Source: Magnetospirillum sp. (lineage in GTDB: Bacteria; Pseudomonadota; Alphaproteobacteria; Rhodospirillales; Magnetospirillaceae). Taken from it: DNA of 32,381 bases. The position numbers and the translations under genes were made by a program. The stretch covers positions 1 to 32,381 of the forward strand of contig JACRFY010000151.1 in NCBI GenBank assembly GCA_016212565.1, written 5' to 3'. The notes under the pieces were generated by a model. It did not search any database and was not told the DNA's origin. It saw nothing but the letters and a program-made list of their open reading frames with translations. Shown piece by piece: positions 7,961 to 15,145 of the stretch (its first letter is position 1; every line of letters starts with the position of its first letter).

Positions 7961-8938
7961 ATGCCCAAGGCAATCCGTATCCACCACACCGGCGGTCCGG
8001 AACAGATGCGTTGGGAGGCGGTCGAGGTCGGCACCCCGGGGCCGGGTGAGGCCCTGATCCGCCATCGCGCGGTGGGGGTCAACTACATCGATGTTTATCA
8101 CCGGACCGGCCTTTACCCATTGCCGGCGTTGCCCGCGGTGATCGGCATGGAGGCCGCTGGTGTGGTCGAGGCGGTCGGTGCCGATGTGGTCGAGGTCAAA
8201 ACCGGTGACCGCGTCGCTTATGCCGGCGTACCACTCGGCGCCTATGCCGAACAGCGCCTGATCCCCGCCCATCGCCTGGTGCCACTACCTCACGACGTCT
8301 CCGACACCCAGGCCGCCGGGATGATGTTGAAGGGGATGACGGCGCAATATCTGCTGCGCCGTACCACCCGTGTCCGGGCCGGTGACACCGTCCTGATCCA
8401 CGCGGCGGCGGGGGGCGTCGGTCTGTTGCTCTGCCAATGGGCGCGCCACCTCGGCGCCATCGTCATCGGCACCGTCGGCTCCGATGCCAAGGCCGAATTG
8501 GCCAGGGCTCATGGCTGCACCCATCCCATCGTCTATACGCGCGAAGATTTCGTCGCCCGGGTCCGCGATCTCACCGCCGGCACCGGCGTTTCCGTCGTCT
8601 ACGATTCGGTGGGCGCCGACACTTTTCTCGCCTCGCTCGACTGCTTGCGACCGATGGGGATGATGGTCAGCTTCGGCCAGAGTTCCGGCCGCGTCGCTCC
8701 GCTCGATACCAACCTTCTCGCCGCCAAAGGATCGTTGTTCCTGACCCGGCCCAGCCTGCTGACCTATACGGCGCAGCGCGCCGATCTGATGGCCTCGGCC
8801 GCCGAGTTGTTCCAGGTCGTTCGCGAAGGCGCCGTAACCGTCGATGTCCGTCACACCTATCCCCTCGCCGAAGCGGCGCAGGCTCACACCGAGCTCGAAG
8901 GGCGACGAACAAGCGGATCCATCGTACTGCTTCCCTAG
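7961..8938 (+). CDS. qor: NADPH:quinone oxidoreductase, zeta-crystallin type
   Basis: A 325-residue medium-chain dehydrogenase/reductase without the zinc ligands. The N-terminal GroES-like fold contains NYIDVYHRTGLYPLPALPAVIGMEAAG. The nucleotide-binding domain contains AAAGGVGLLLCQWARHLGA, followed by YDSVGADTF and a C-terminal PLAEAAQAHTELEGRRTSGSIVL stretch typical of quinone oxidoreductase 1. It is expected to use NADPH to reduce quinones by one electron. I chose the ATG at 7961 because a GGAGG ribosome binding site is six bases upstream; an in-frame TTG at 7955 is too close to it. The substrate cannot be told from sequence. Confidence 0.92.
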   Translation: MPKAIRIHHTGGPEQMRWEAVEVGTPGPGEALIRHRAVGVNYIDVYHRTGLYPLPALPAVIGMEAAGVVEAVGADVVEVKTGDRVAYAGVPLGAYAEQRLIPAHRLVPLPHDVSDTQAAGMMLKGMTAQYLLRRTTRVRAGDTVLIHAAAGGVGLLLCQWARHLGAIVIGTVGSDAKAELARAHGCTHPIVYTREDFVARVRDLTAGTGVSVVYDSVGADTFLASLDCLRPMGMMVSFGQSSGRVAPLDTNLLAAKGSLFLTRPSLLTYTAQRADLMASAAELFQVVREGAVTVDVRHTYPLAEAAQAHTELEGRRTSGSIVLLP

Positions 8939-9000
8939 CTCTTGCCGGCAATCGGCGATATAACGAAGTCGTCGTGCCCATTGTCGCCGCGGGGAAGGCT

Positions 9001-9417
9001 ATGGACCCAAAGACTCGTGCCCTCGCCAAATGGATTGTCGGCGGTGTTTGCCTCCTGTGGATGGCGCTCGCCGGTTGGCTCCAGTTCAGCGATCTGTCGG
9101 AAAACGAAATCCAGACCCACGCCTCGACTGCGGTCAAAGAGCGGATGCGCGATTGCGAGGGGACCTTCCAACAGCGCTATGAGTGCAAGGAAGCCATCGT
9201 CATCCAGAGCAGTCGCGAGACGTTTTATACGGTGACGATCCGCATCATCATCGTCGCCTTGCCGCCAATTCTGTTGGGTGTCGCCTTCCCGTTTATGTTC
9301 CCGCGCCGCCGACCGGTGATTCATCGCCAGGTCGAAGACGACGATGCATGGAAACAGCGGGCACAAAGCCACATCATCCATCCCCATCAGCCACCGGCGG
9401 GCGACAACCAAGCATAA
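9001..9417 (+). CDS. Small two-helix membrane protein of unknown function
   Basis: A 138-residue protein I do not recognise. It has two likely membrane helices (about residues 11-28 and 78-100) joined by a loop of roughly 50 residues with two cysteines, C52 and C62, that could form a disulfide if the loop is periplasmic. The short charged N-terminus and the RRRPVIHRQ segment after the second helix suggest both ends are cytoplasmic. The C-terminal tail is histidine-rich. The ATG at 9001 has GGGGAAGG upstream; a GTG at 8974 is an alternative. It follows qor by 62 bases and faces rho. Confidence 0.75.
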   Translation: MDPKTRALAKWIVGGVCLLWMALAGWLQFSDLSENEIQTHASTAVKERMRDCEGTFQQRYECKEAIVIQSSRETFYTVTIRIIIVALPPILLGVAFPFMFPRRRPVIHRQVEDDDAWKQRAQSHIIHPHQPPAGDNQA

Positions 9418-9443
9418 CTGCGGCCGCAGTATCTCTTTTGGGC

Positions 9444-9480
9444 ATAAGAAAAGCCCTCTCCCACAGTGGGGAGAGGGCTT
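9444..9480 (-). terminator. Rho-independent terminator of the rho gene
   Basis: The 12-base inverted repeat AAGCCCTCTCCC (9451-9462) and GGGAGAGGGCTT (9469-9480) has a 6-base loop. Read on the minus strand it is followed by TTTTCTTAT, and it lies 15 bases after the rho stop codon. On the plus strand no T run follows, so it mainly serves rho. Confidence 0.88.
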
Positions 9481-9495
9481 CGCCGCTGAACCAGC

Positions 9496-10752
9496 TTACG
9501 AATTCATCGCCTCGAAGAAGTCGGAGTTGCTCTTCGACTGCTTGAGCTTGTCGACCAGGAACTCCATCGCATCGATGACGCCCATCGGCATCAGGATGCG
9601 GCGCAGCACCCACATCTTCGACAGCACGCCCTTGTCGACCAGCAGTTCTTCCTTACGCGTGCCCGACTTGGTGATGTCGATGGCCGGGAAGGTGCGCTTG
9701 TCCGACAGTTTGCGGTCGAGGATGATTTCCGAATTGCCGGTGCCCTTGAACTCTTCGAAGATCACTTCGTCCATGCGCGAGCCGGTATCAATCAGGGCAG
9801 TGGCGATGATCGATAGAGATCCACCCTCTTCGATGTTACGCGCCGCACCAAAAAACCGCTTCGGACGCTGCAAGGCATTGGCGTCGACACCGCCGGTGAG
9901 CACTTTGCCCGAACTCGGCACCACCGTGTTGTAGGCCCGGGCCAGACGAGTGATCGAATCCAGCAGAATCACCACATCGCGCTTGTGCTCGACCAGTCGC
10001 TTGGCCTTTTCCAGCACCATCTCGGTGACCTGGACGTGGCGGGAGGCCGGCTCGTCGAAGGTCGAACTGATCACCTCGCCACGCACCGAGCGGGCCATAT
10101 CGGTGACTTCTTCCGGCCGCTCGTCGATCAACAGGACGATCAGGTAAACGTCGGGATGGTTGTGAGCAATGGCGTGCGCCATGTTCTGCAGCATCACCGT
10201 CTTGCCGGTGCGCGGCGGCGCGACGATCAGTGCGCGCTGACCCTTGCCGATCGGCGCCACCAGATCGATCACCCGGGTGGTCAGATCCTTCTTGGTCGGA
10301 TCCTCGACTTCAAGCCGCAGCTTTTCGTTGGGATACAGCGGGGTCAAATTGTCGAAGTTGATGCGGTGGCGCACATTCTCCGGCGGCTCGAAATTGATGG
10401 TGTTTACCTTCAACAGAGCGAAATACCGTTCGCCATCCTTGGGCGAGCGGATCTGCCCCTCGACGGTGTCGCCGGTGCGCAGACCGAAGCGCCGCACCTG
10501 GCTGGGGCTGACATAAATATCGTCGGGGCCGGGAAGATAATTGGCTTCCGGGCTGCGCAGAAAGCCAAACCCGTCCTGCAAAATCTCCAAAACCCCATCG
10601 CCATAAATCGGGGTGTCGTTATCCGCCAGCTGTTTGAGAATGGCGAACATCATGTCCTGCTTGCGCAGCGTGCTGGCGTTCTCGATCTCCAACTCCTCGG
10701 CAAAAGCGAGAAGCTCGGCGGGCGTTTTCTTCTTAAGGTCCTGGAGGTGCAT
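9496..10752 (-). CDS. rho: Transcription termination factor Rho
   Basis: A 418-residue hexameric RNA-dependent helicase/ATPase. The N-terminal Rho-N helical domain begins [17 protein letters not shown]. The cold-shock-like RNA-binding domain (about 48-130) contains [25 protein letters not shown]. The ATPase domain has Walker A APPRTGKT at residues 178-185, and [10 protein letters not shown] and the Q/R-loop region follow. The length is that of the family. The gene has its own leader of about 130 bases after a good candidate promoter (10882-10910), which fits the known autoregulation of rho by premature termination, and its own intrinsic terminator. It is transcribed away from the candidate origin. 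Confidence 0.98.
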   Translation of the reverse strand: MHLQDLKKKTPAELLAFAEELEIENASTLRKQDMMFAILKQLADNDTPIYGDGVLEILQDGFGFLRSPEANYLPGPDDIYVSPSQVRRFGLRTGDTVEGQIRSPKDGERYFALLKVNTINFEPPENVRHRINFDNLTPLYPNEKLRLEVEDPTKKDLTTRVIDLVAPIGKGQRALIVAPPRTGKTVMLQNMAHAIAHNHPDVYLIVLLIDERPEEVTDMARSVRGEVISSTFDEPASRHVQVTEMVLEKAKRLVEHKRDVVILLDSITRLARAYNTVVPSSGKVLTGGVDANALQRPKRFFGAARNIEEGGSLSIIATALIDTGSRMDEVIFEEFKGTGNSEIILDRKLSDKRTFPAIDITKSGTRKEELLVDKGVLSKMWVLRRILMPMGVIDAMEFLVDKLKQSKSNSDFFEAMNS

Positions 10753-10881
10753 GGGGATATCCGCTGTGGGCTGGAATCCGCGCTCGTCTGCAACGTGAGT
10801 TGCCGGCGACCGGATCGCTCGGGCACTCTGCGCGGTATAGGAAGGAGGGAGACGGGGCTTCGCCGGCCCCTGTGCCCCTCA

Positions 10882-10910
10882 GCTTTAGCCAAAGCCGCGC
10901 CGGCTGTCAA
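10882..10910 (-). promoter_or_regulatory. Candidate sigma-70-type promoter of rho
   Basis: On the minus strand TTGACA (10910-10905, a perfect -35) is followed by a 17-base spacer and TAAAGC (10887-10882), a weak -10. This would give an untranslated rho leader of about 125 bases that contains a GGGGC/GCCCC stem-loop around 10854-10870. Confidence 0.5.
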
Positions 10911-10959
10911 ACGGCAATTCGGACATCCGCGGCAAATCCATGTCTCGGAGAACGGCCGC

Positions 10960-11385
10960 TCAGAAGGGCTTCGTCACCGCGAGAATGACGATGCCGATCA
11001 TCAACAATGTCGGCACCTCGTTGGCAACACGGTAAAATCGTTGTGTCCGGGTATTGCGGTCCGCGGCAAAATCCAACCGCCACCGCTCCATCGCCACATG
11101 GCTGGCGGTCAGCGCCACCACCAGCACTAGTTTTACATGAAACCAACCATCGGTGAACAACCCGCCGCTGATTGCCAAAACCAGGCCCGCTCCCCAAGTC
11201 ACCACCGCCGCCGGACGCATGATCGCCTTGATCAGGCGGCGTTCCATCACCTTGAACAGTTCCGAGGTCTCCGACCCCGGCGCCGCGCTGCTGTGGTAGA
11301 CGAACAGCCGTGGCAGATACAACAACCCCGCCATCCACGAAATCACGGCAATCACGTGCAAAGCCTTGATGGCGAGATAGCTCAC
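10960..11385 (-). CDS. hemJ: Protoporphyrinogen oxidase HemJ
   Basis: A 141-residue membrane protein of the HemJ family, the oxygen-independent protoporphyrinogen IX oxidase common in alphaproteobacteria and cyanobacteria. Four hydrophobic helices are visible, starting with YLAIKALHVIAVISWMAGLLYLPRLFVYH, which carries the conserved histidine and the family's W-x-A-G-L pattern. RRLIKAIMRPA and a second conserved block, GWFHVKLVLV, follow. The start is a GTG at 11385 overlapping the hemH stop (GTGA), so translation is coupled. The neighbours hemH and hemE cover steps on either side of it, which strengthens the assignment. Confidence 0.92.
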   Translation of the reverse strand: MSYLAIKALHVIAVISWMAGLLYLPRLFVYHSSAAPGSETSELFKVMERRLIKAIMRPAAVVTWGAGLVLAISGGLFTDGWFHVKLVLVVALTASHVAMERWRLDFAADRNTRTQRFYRVANEVPTLLMIGIVILAVTKPF

Positions 11386-12338
11386 GACGAAACACCTTCC
11401 ATCACCGCAGTCCGCACCACATCGGCCAAGCCGGCGATAAAAGCCGGATGACATCCCACCGCCGGCACCCGAACGTACCCGGGGACGCCCAATTCCCGCG
11501 CCCGGTGCCGATACTCGATATCCAATTCCACCAATGTTTCCGAATGTTCGGAAACGAAGGCGATCGGAACCACCACCACCGGCACTCCATCCCGCCCCGC
11601 GCGGGCCAACTCGTCTTCCGTCGACGGACCAATCCATTCCAGCGGCCCGACCCGGCTCTGGTAACAGACCACCGAATCGATTTGGCCGCCGAGAGCAGCC
11701 ACCACCGCCGCTGCCGTCCGTTCAACTTGTTGTGGATATGGATCGCCCTTATCCACCACCCGCTTGGGCAAGCCGTGTGCCGAGAACAGCACGCGACTTG
11801 CCGGACCGGCTTCCGCCAAACCGGCGCGAACGCCATCGGCCAGCGCTGCAATCAGGCCCGGTTGATCGGGATAGCAACAGACAGACGCGGTTGGTATCCG
11901 CAACCCTGCCGACTTTGCTTCCGTCGCCCAAGCCCGTGCCGATGAGGCGGAAGTGGTGGTGGAATACTGCGGATAGAGCGGCAGCAACACAATTTGTTCC
12001 GCCCCGGATGCCTTGACCTCGGCAACCGCTTCCGCCGTCAAGGGATGCCAATAGCGCATGGCGATGATCGTCTTGAAGTCCGGACCCAGCGCCGCGTCCA
12101 GGGCTTGTGCCTGATTACGCGTCTCGTCAAGGAGCGGCGATTTGCCGCCGATCTGAGCATAAATCTCACGAGCGATTGGGGCGCGCCGCCGCGACACCAA
12201 TCGGGCGATCAGCCATCGCATCGGGTTGGGAAGGGCGATGATCGCCGGATCGCTGAACAGGTTGAACAAGAAGGGCTCGACCGCGTCCGGATCGCTTGGT
12301 CCGCCGAGATTGAACAGAACCACAGCGGTTCGCGCCAT
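11382..12338 (-). CDS. hemH: Ferrochelatase
   Basis: A 318-residue enzyme that inserts iron into protoporphyrin IX, the last step of protohaem synthesis. It begins MARTAVVLFNLGGPSD, the standard N-terminus. The metal-binding histidine is H188 in FSAHGLP, and the catalytic glutamate is E264 in VSEHSETLVELD. QYSTTTSAS and GPLEWIGPSTED are also typical. The length is at the short end of the normal range, without C-terminal extension or 2Fe-2S cluster cysteines. The ATG at 12338 lies four bases after the hemE stop, and the end overlaps hemJ. It forms an operon hemE-hemH-hemJ, which may not include rho because rho has its own promoter. Confidence 0.96.
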   Translation of the reverse strand: MARTAVVLFNLGGPSDPDAVEPFLFNLFSDPAIIALPNPMRWLIARLVSRRRAPIAREIYAQIGGKSPLLDETRNQAQALDAALGPDFKTIIAMRYWHPLTAEAVAEVKASGAEQIVLLPLYPQYSTTTSASSARAWATEAKSAGLRIPTASVCCYPDQPGLIAALADGVRAGLAEAGPASRVLFSAHGLPKRVVDKGDPYPQQVERTAAAVVAALGGQIDSVVCYQSRVGPLEWIGPSTEDELARAGRDGVPVVVVPIAFVSEHSETLVELDIEYRHRARELGVPGYVRVPAVGCHPAFIAGLADVVRTAVMEGVSS

Positions 12339-12342
12339 GATT

Positions 12343-13392
12343 CTAGCCCTTCCACGCCCGGACCCGGTCGACCAATCGCGCGACGTTATCGGGCGGCGTC
12401 GGCGGAGTAATGCCGTGGCCAAGATTGAAGATGAACGGCCCCTTGCCCAGTGCCGTGAGAACGCGGTCGACGCCGGCATCCAGTGCGTCTCCGCCGGCGA
12501 GCAACAGCAGTGGGTCGAGATTTCCCTGGACCGTGCAGCGCGGTTGTAGTTCGGCGGCCGCCCATGCCAACGGAACGGTCGAATCGAGGCTGACGCCGTC
12601 GACGCCGGTTTCATCGACGAAGGCACGATAAAGCACACCGGCGCCGCGCGGAAAACCGATTACCGGAATGCCCGGGCGCTGGCTATGAATCCGTTCGACC
12701 AAGGTTTTGGCCGGACCGATGACAAAGCGGCGGAATTCCTCTTCCGGCAGCGCCCCGGCCCAGGTGTCGAACACCTGGATCGCTTCGGCGCCGGCGTCGA
12801 TCTGCGCGATCAGGTAGTCGCCGGTAGCCTGAACCAACAAGTCCATCACCCGCCGGAACAGCGTTGGTTCGGCCCACATCATTCGCTTGGCGGCGGCGAA
12901 ATCCTTCGAACCGCTGCCCTCGATCATGTAGGTGGCAACCGTCCACGGAGCCCCGGCGAAGCCGATCAAAGCGGTGGTCGTGGGGATCGCCGTTTTCAGT
13001 CCCGCGACCGTGCGGTAGACCGGGGCAAGGTGTTGGTGCAGGCCCGAGAGGCTGAGGGCTTCAAGATCCCTTGCCGAGCGAATCGGCGTCAGGGCCGGTC
13101 CTTCGCCTTCGCGAAAGGACACCGGTTGTCCCAGCGCATCGGGAACCACCAGACTGTCGGAAAACAGGATGGCAGCATCGAAGCCGTAGCGCCGCAACGG
13201 TTGGAGGGTGACTTCGACGGCCAGATCCGGATTGTAGCATAGATCGAGGAAGCTTCCCGCCTGGGTGCGCGTTTGGCGGTATTCCGGAAGGTAACGTCCG
13301 GCTTGGCGCATCAGCCAAAGGGGGGCGGGGGAGACCGTCTCACCGGCGAGAGCACGGAGGAAGGGCTTGGTCGGCGTCGAGGGGACGGACAC
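12343..13392 (-). CDS. hemE: Uroporphyrinogen decarboxylase
   Basis: A cytoplasmic enzyme removing four carboxyl groups from uroporphyrinogen III to give coproporphyrinogen III. The signature [13 protein letters not shown] near the N-terminus carries the two active-site arginines (R29 and R33 in this numbering), and [16 protein letters not shown] is the second family signature. I chose the GTG at 13392 (349 residues) because GGGAG precedes it by about seven bases and the length fits. An ATG at 13428 would lie inside the putative -10 of the promoter at 13424-13452. hemE directly borders the candidate origin, as in Caulobacter, and is transcribed away from it. Confidence 0.94.
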   Translation of the reverse strand: MSVPSTPTKPFLRALAGETVSPAPLWLMRQAGRYLPEYRQTRTQAGSFLDLCYNPDLAVEVTLQPLRRYGFDAAILFSDSLVVPDALGQPVSFREGEGPALTPIRSARDLEALSLSGLHQHLAPVYRTVAGLKTAIPTTTALIGFAGAPWTVATYMIEGSGSKDFAAAKRMMWAEPTLFRRVMDLLVQATGDYLIAQIDAGAEAIQVFDTWAGALPEEEFRRFVIGPAKTLVERIHSQRPGIPVIGFPRGAGVLYRAFVDETGVDGVSLDSTVPLAWAAAELQPRCTVQGNLDPLLLLAGGDALDAGVDRVLTALGKGPFIFNLGHGITPPTPPDNVARLVDRVRAWKG

Positions 13393-13423
13393 GGGCAGGC
13401 TCCCGAACGATGGTACGGATCCC

Positions 13424-13452
13424 CTCATACAAGGTTTAAGGTTTGGTGAAAA
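13424..13452 (-). promoter_or_regulatory. Candidate hemE promoter
   Basis: On the minus strand TTTTCA (13452-13447) and TATGAG (13429-13424) are separated by 17 bases; each matches four of six consensus bases. It would start transcription about 25 bases before the GTG of hemE and sits at the edge of the candidate origin. Confidence 0.4.
13436..13450. promoter_or_regulatory. CtrA-like binding site
   Basis: TTAA-N7-TGAA (TTAAGGTTTGGTGAA) matches the CtrA consensus TTAA-N7-TTAA at seven of eight specified bases. It covers the spacer and -35 of the putative hemE promoter, as CtrA sites do at the Caulobacter origin. A single short match can arise by chance. Confidence 0.4.
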
Positions 13453-13464
13453 GGTAGCTGTAGA

Positions 13465-13473
13465 TGTGGATAG
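13465..13473 (-). promoter_or_regulatory. DnaA box (8 of 9)
   Basis: CTATCCACA on the minus strand, one mismatch from TTATCCACA. A second, weaker box (AAATCCACA, 7 of 9) follows in the same orientation at 13475-13483, one base apart. Confidence 0.65.
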
Positions 13474-13508
13474 CTGTGGATTTCGGGGATCCGATTCCAT
13501 CCGCCGTT

Positions 13509-13519
13509 CGTCCACAGGG
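13509..13519 (+). repeat. Direct repeat CGTCCACAGGG, copy 1
   Basis: An 11-base sequence containing the DnaA-box-like TCCACA; the second copy is at 13620-13630. Both are in the same orientation and could be weak DnaA sites. Confidence 0.6.
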
Positions 13520-13619
13520 CTATCCCCAACCGTCTCCCCCATTCGCCATGGCGGAAACAGTGGGGAAAGCGGATGCCGAGTCGACCAATTCACGCTATCC
13601 TCGCCGCCAAGTCGACACC

Positions 13620-13630
13620 CGTCCACAGGG
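13620..13630 (+). repeat. Direct repeat CGTCCACAGGG, copy 2
   Basis: Second copy of the 11-base repeat, 111 bases downstream of the first, within the candidate origin. Confidence 0.6.
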
Positions 13631-13717
13631 GCATGGTTGTGTCGATGACCGGGACCGGTTTTGGGGATGGTTTTTCCGCCACCGCCGGAACCCCCCGCTT
13701 ATCCCCGTTCACGGGCT

Positions 13718-13726
13718 TTATCCACA
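13718..13726 (+). promoter_or_regulatory. Perfect DnaA box next to the DUF299 start codon
   Basis: TTATCCACA, identical to the strong E. coli R1-type box. It ends two bases before the ATG at 13728 and occupies the position where a ribosome binding site would normally be. Confidence 0.8.
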
Positions 13727-13727
13727 G

Positions 13728-14558
13728 ATGGGCAATTTCCACCTCCACCTCGTATCCGATGCCACCGGCGAGACGGTAACGTCGGTTGCCCGTGCCTGCA
13801 TGGTGCAGTTCGAGGATGTCCATCCCGTGCAGCACAATTGGTGGCTGGTGCGCTCGCAAGGCCAGGTCGAGCGGGTAATTGCCGGCATCGAGGAACACCG
13901 CGGCATCGTCCTTTATACCTTGGTGGACAGTGCCGTTCGCGGTGTTCTCGAAGAAGCCTGCCGGCGGCTGAAGATTCCCTGCATCGCCGTCCTCGACCCG
14001 GTGATGGGGGCGCTGGCCGGCTATCTTCAGGCCGAGATGCAGGCGACTCCGGGTCGCCAGTATCAGTTGGATGCCGAGTATTTTGCCCGCATCGACGCCA
14101 TGCAGTTCACCCTGTCCCACGACGATGGACAGTTGATAGACGACCTGGAGGACGCCGACATCGTGCTGGTCGGCGTTTCGCGAACCTCCAAGACGCCCAC
14201 CTGTATGTATTTGGCCAACCGCGGGTTCAAGTGCGCCAATTATCCGTTGGTACCCGGGGTGCCGTTGCCGCCGCAATTGGAGGTCCTCAAGACTCCCCTG
14301 GTGGTCGGTCTGACCAAGGATCCCAAAAGCCTGTCCGACATTCGTCGCGCCCGCTTACGGTTTCTCAACCAAGAGGAGGAATCGGACTATGCGCAGTTCG
14401 AGAAGGTTCGGGAAGAAGTTGCCGCCGCCCGCCGCCTGTTCACCCGCCACGGCTGGCCGGCGGTGGACGTGAGCCGGCGATCCATCGAGGAGGCCTCGGC
14501 GACCATTATCCAGCTGCATTCGCAACGGAAGGCCGCCCGCGAGGGAGGAATGCAGTGA
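13728..14558 (+). CDS. Pyruvate, water dikinase regulatory protein-like kinase/pyrophosphorylase (DUF299)
   Basis: A 276-residue protein of the DUF299 (kinase-PPPase) family, homologue of Rickettsia RP001. Characterised members reversibly phosphorylate PEP synthase or pyruvate phosphate dikinase, using ADP as donor and inorganic phosphate for removal. The N-terminus FHLHLVSDATGETVTSVA and the P-loop GVSRTSKTP (residues 149-157) followed by TCMYLANRG are diagnostic. Which dikinase it controls cannot be told here, so no ppsR/ppdR symbol is fixed. No clear ribosome binding site precedes the ATG, where a perfect DnaA box lies instead. It heads the chain with maf, aroE, coaE and dnaQ and borders the candidate origin. 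Confidence 0.94.
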   Translation: MGNFHLHLVSDATGETVTSVARACMVQFEDVHPVQHNWWLVRSQGQVERVIAGIEEHRGIVLYTLVDSAVRGVLEEACRRLKIPCIAVLDPVMGALAGYLQAEMQATPGRQYQLDAEYFARIDAMQFTLSHDDGQLIDDLEDADIVLVGVSRTSKTPTCMYLANRGFKCANYPLVPGVPLPPQLEVLKTPLVVGLTKDPKSLSDIRRARLRFLNQEEESDYAQFEKVREEVAAARRLFTRHGWPAVDVSRRSIEEASATIIQLHSQRKAAREGGMQ

Positions 14559-15145
14559 TCATCCTCGCCTCCGCCTCCGCCACGCGGCGGGCGATGCTGG
14601 AGGAAGCGGGGGTGTCGTTCCGCGTCGCCACCGCCACCGTCGACGAGGCCGCCGTCAAGCAGGCGATGGCGGGTGACGCCGCTTCACCGGCTCAGGTGGC
14701 CGAAGCGCTGGCGACGTTGAAAGCGACACGCGTCTCCGCGCGCCATCCGGCCACCATCATCGTTGGTGCCGACCAGATGCTCGATTGCGAAGGGCGTTGG
14801 TTCGACAAGCCTGCCGATGCCGCGGCGGCACGAGCCCAATTGACCGACCTGCGCGGTCGGACCCATACCCTGACCAGCGCGGTGGTCGCGGTTCGCGATG
14901 GCGTCCCTTTGTGGCGACAGACAGACTCGGCGCGCCTGACCATGCGTCGTTTCAGCGACGCGTTCCTGGATGCCTATCTGGCGAGGGCCGGAGATGTGGT
15001 GTGTGCGTCGGTTGGGGCCTACCAGTTGGAGGGTCTGGGGGCGCAGCTGTTCGCCGCCGTCGATGGCGATCACTTCACCATCCTCGGTCTGCCGCTGCTG
15101 CCGCTGCTCGATTTCTTGCGCGAGACCGGAGAGCTGATTCAATGA
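14555..15145 (+). CDS. maf: Maf family nucleotide pyrophosphatase
   Basis: A 196-residue Maf-like protein; family members hydrolyse non-canonical or excess nucleoside triphosphates (dTTP, UTP or modified pyrimidines) and have been linked to septum control. The N-terminal ILASASATRRAMLEEAG motif, the VGADQMLDCEG segment with the predicted catalytic aspartate (D73), and GAYQLEGLGAQLF are characteristic. Substrate specificity cannot be settled by eye. It begins with GTG at 14555, overlapping the stop of the DUF299 gene (GTGA), with GGGAGGA as ribosome binding site, and it overlaps aroE by four bases. Both overlaps indicate translational coupling. Confidence 0.93.
   Translation: MIILASASATRRAMLEEAGVSFRVATATVDEAAVKQAMAGDAASPAQVAEALATLKATRVSARHPATIIVGADQMLDCEGRWFDKPADAAAARAQLTDLRGRTHTLTSAVVAVRDGVPLWRQTDSARLTMRRFSDAFLDAYLARAGDVVCASVGAYQLEGLGAQLFAAVDGDHFTILGLPLLPLLDFLRETGELIQ

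Larger units (their letters stand above)
13393..13727. other. Candidate chromosomal replication origin (oriC)
   Basis: This 335-base gap between divergent hemE and the DUF299 gene has no coding potential I trust. It contains one perfect DnaA box TTATCCACA (13718-13726), an 8/9 match (13465-13473, minus), 7/9 matches at 13475-13483 (minus), 13508-13516, 13520-13528 and 13699-13707, and a repeated CGTCCACAGGG. The hemE side (about 13425-13485) is visibly AT-richer than its surroundings and could be the unwinding element. Two GANTC sites are at 13493-13497 and 13578-13582. The hemE/DUF299 context is that of the Caulobacter origin and of the Rickettsia RP001 region. The assignment is therefore part direct observation and part synteny; no GC-skew count was made. 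Confidence 0.8.

Noticed and set aside
9451-9480. The hairpin as a terminator for the plus-strand membrane protein gene
   Set aside because: No T run follows on the plus strand; the minus-strand T run shows it belongs to rho, although it may still limit readthrough.
13393-13428. hemE start at the ATG at 13428
   Set aside because: It has no ribosome binding site and lies within the candidate -10 of the hemE promoter; the GTG at 13392 has GGGAG upstream and fits family length.
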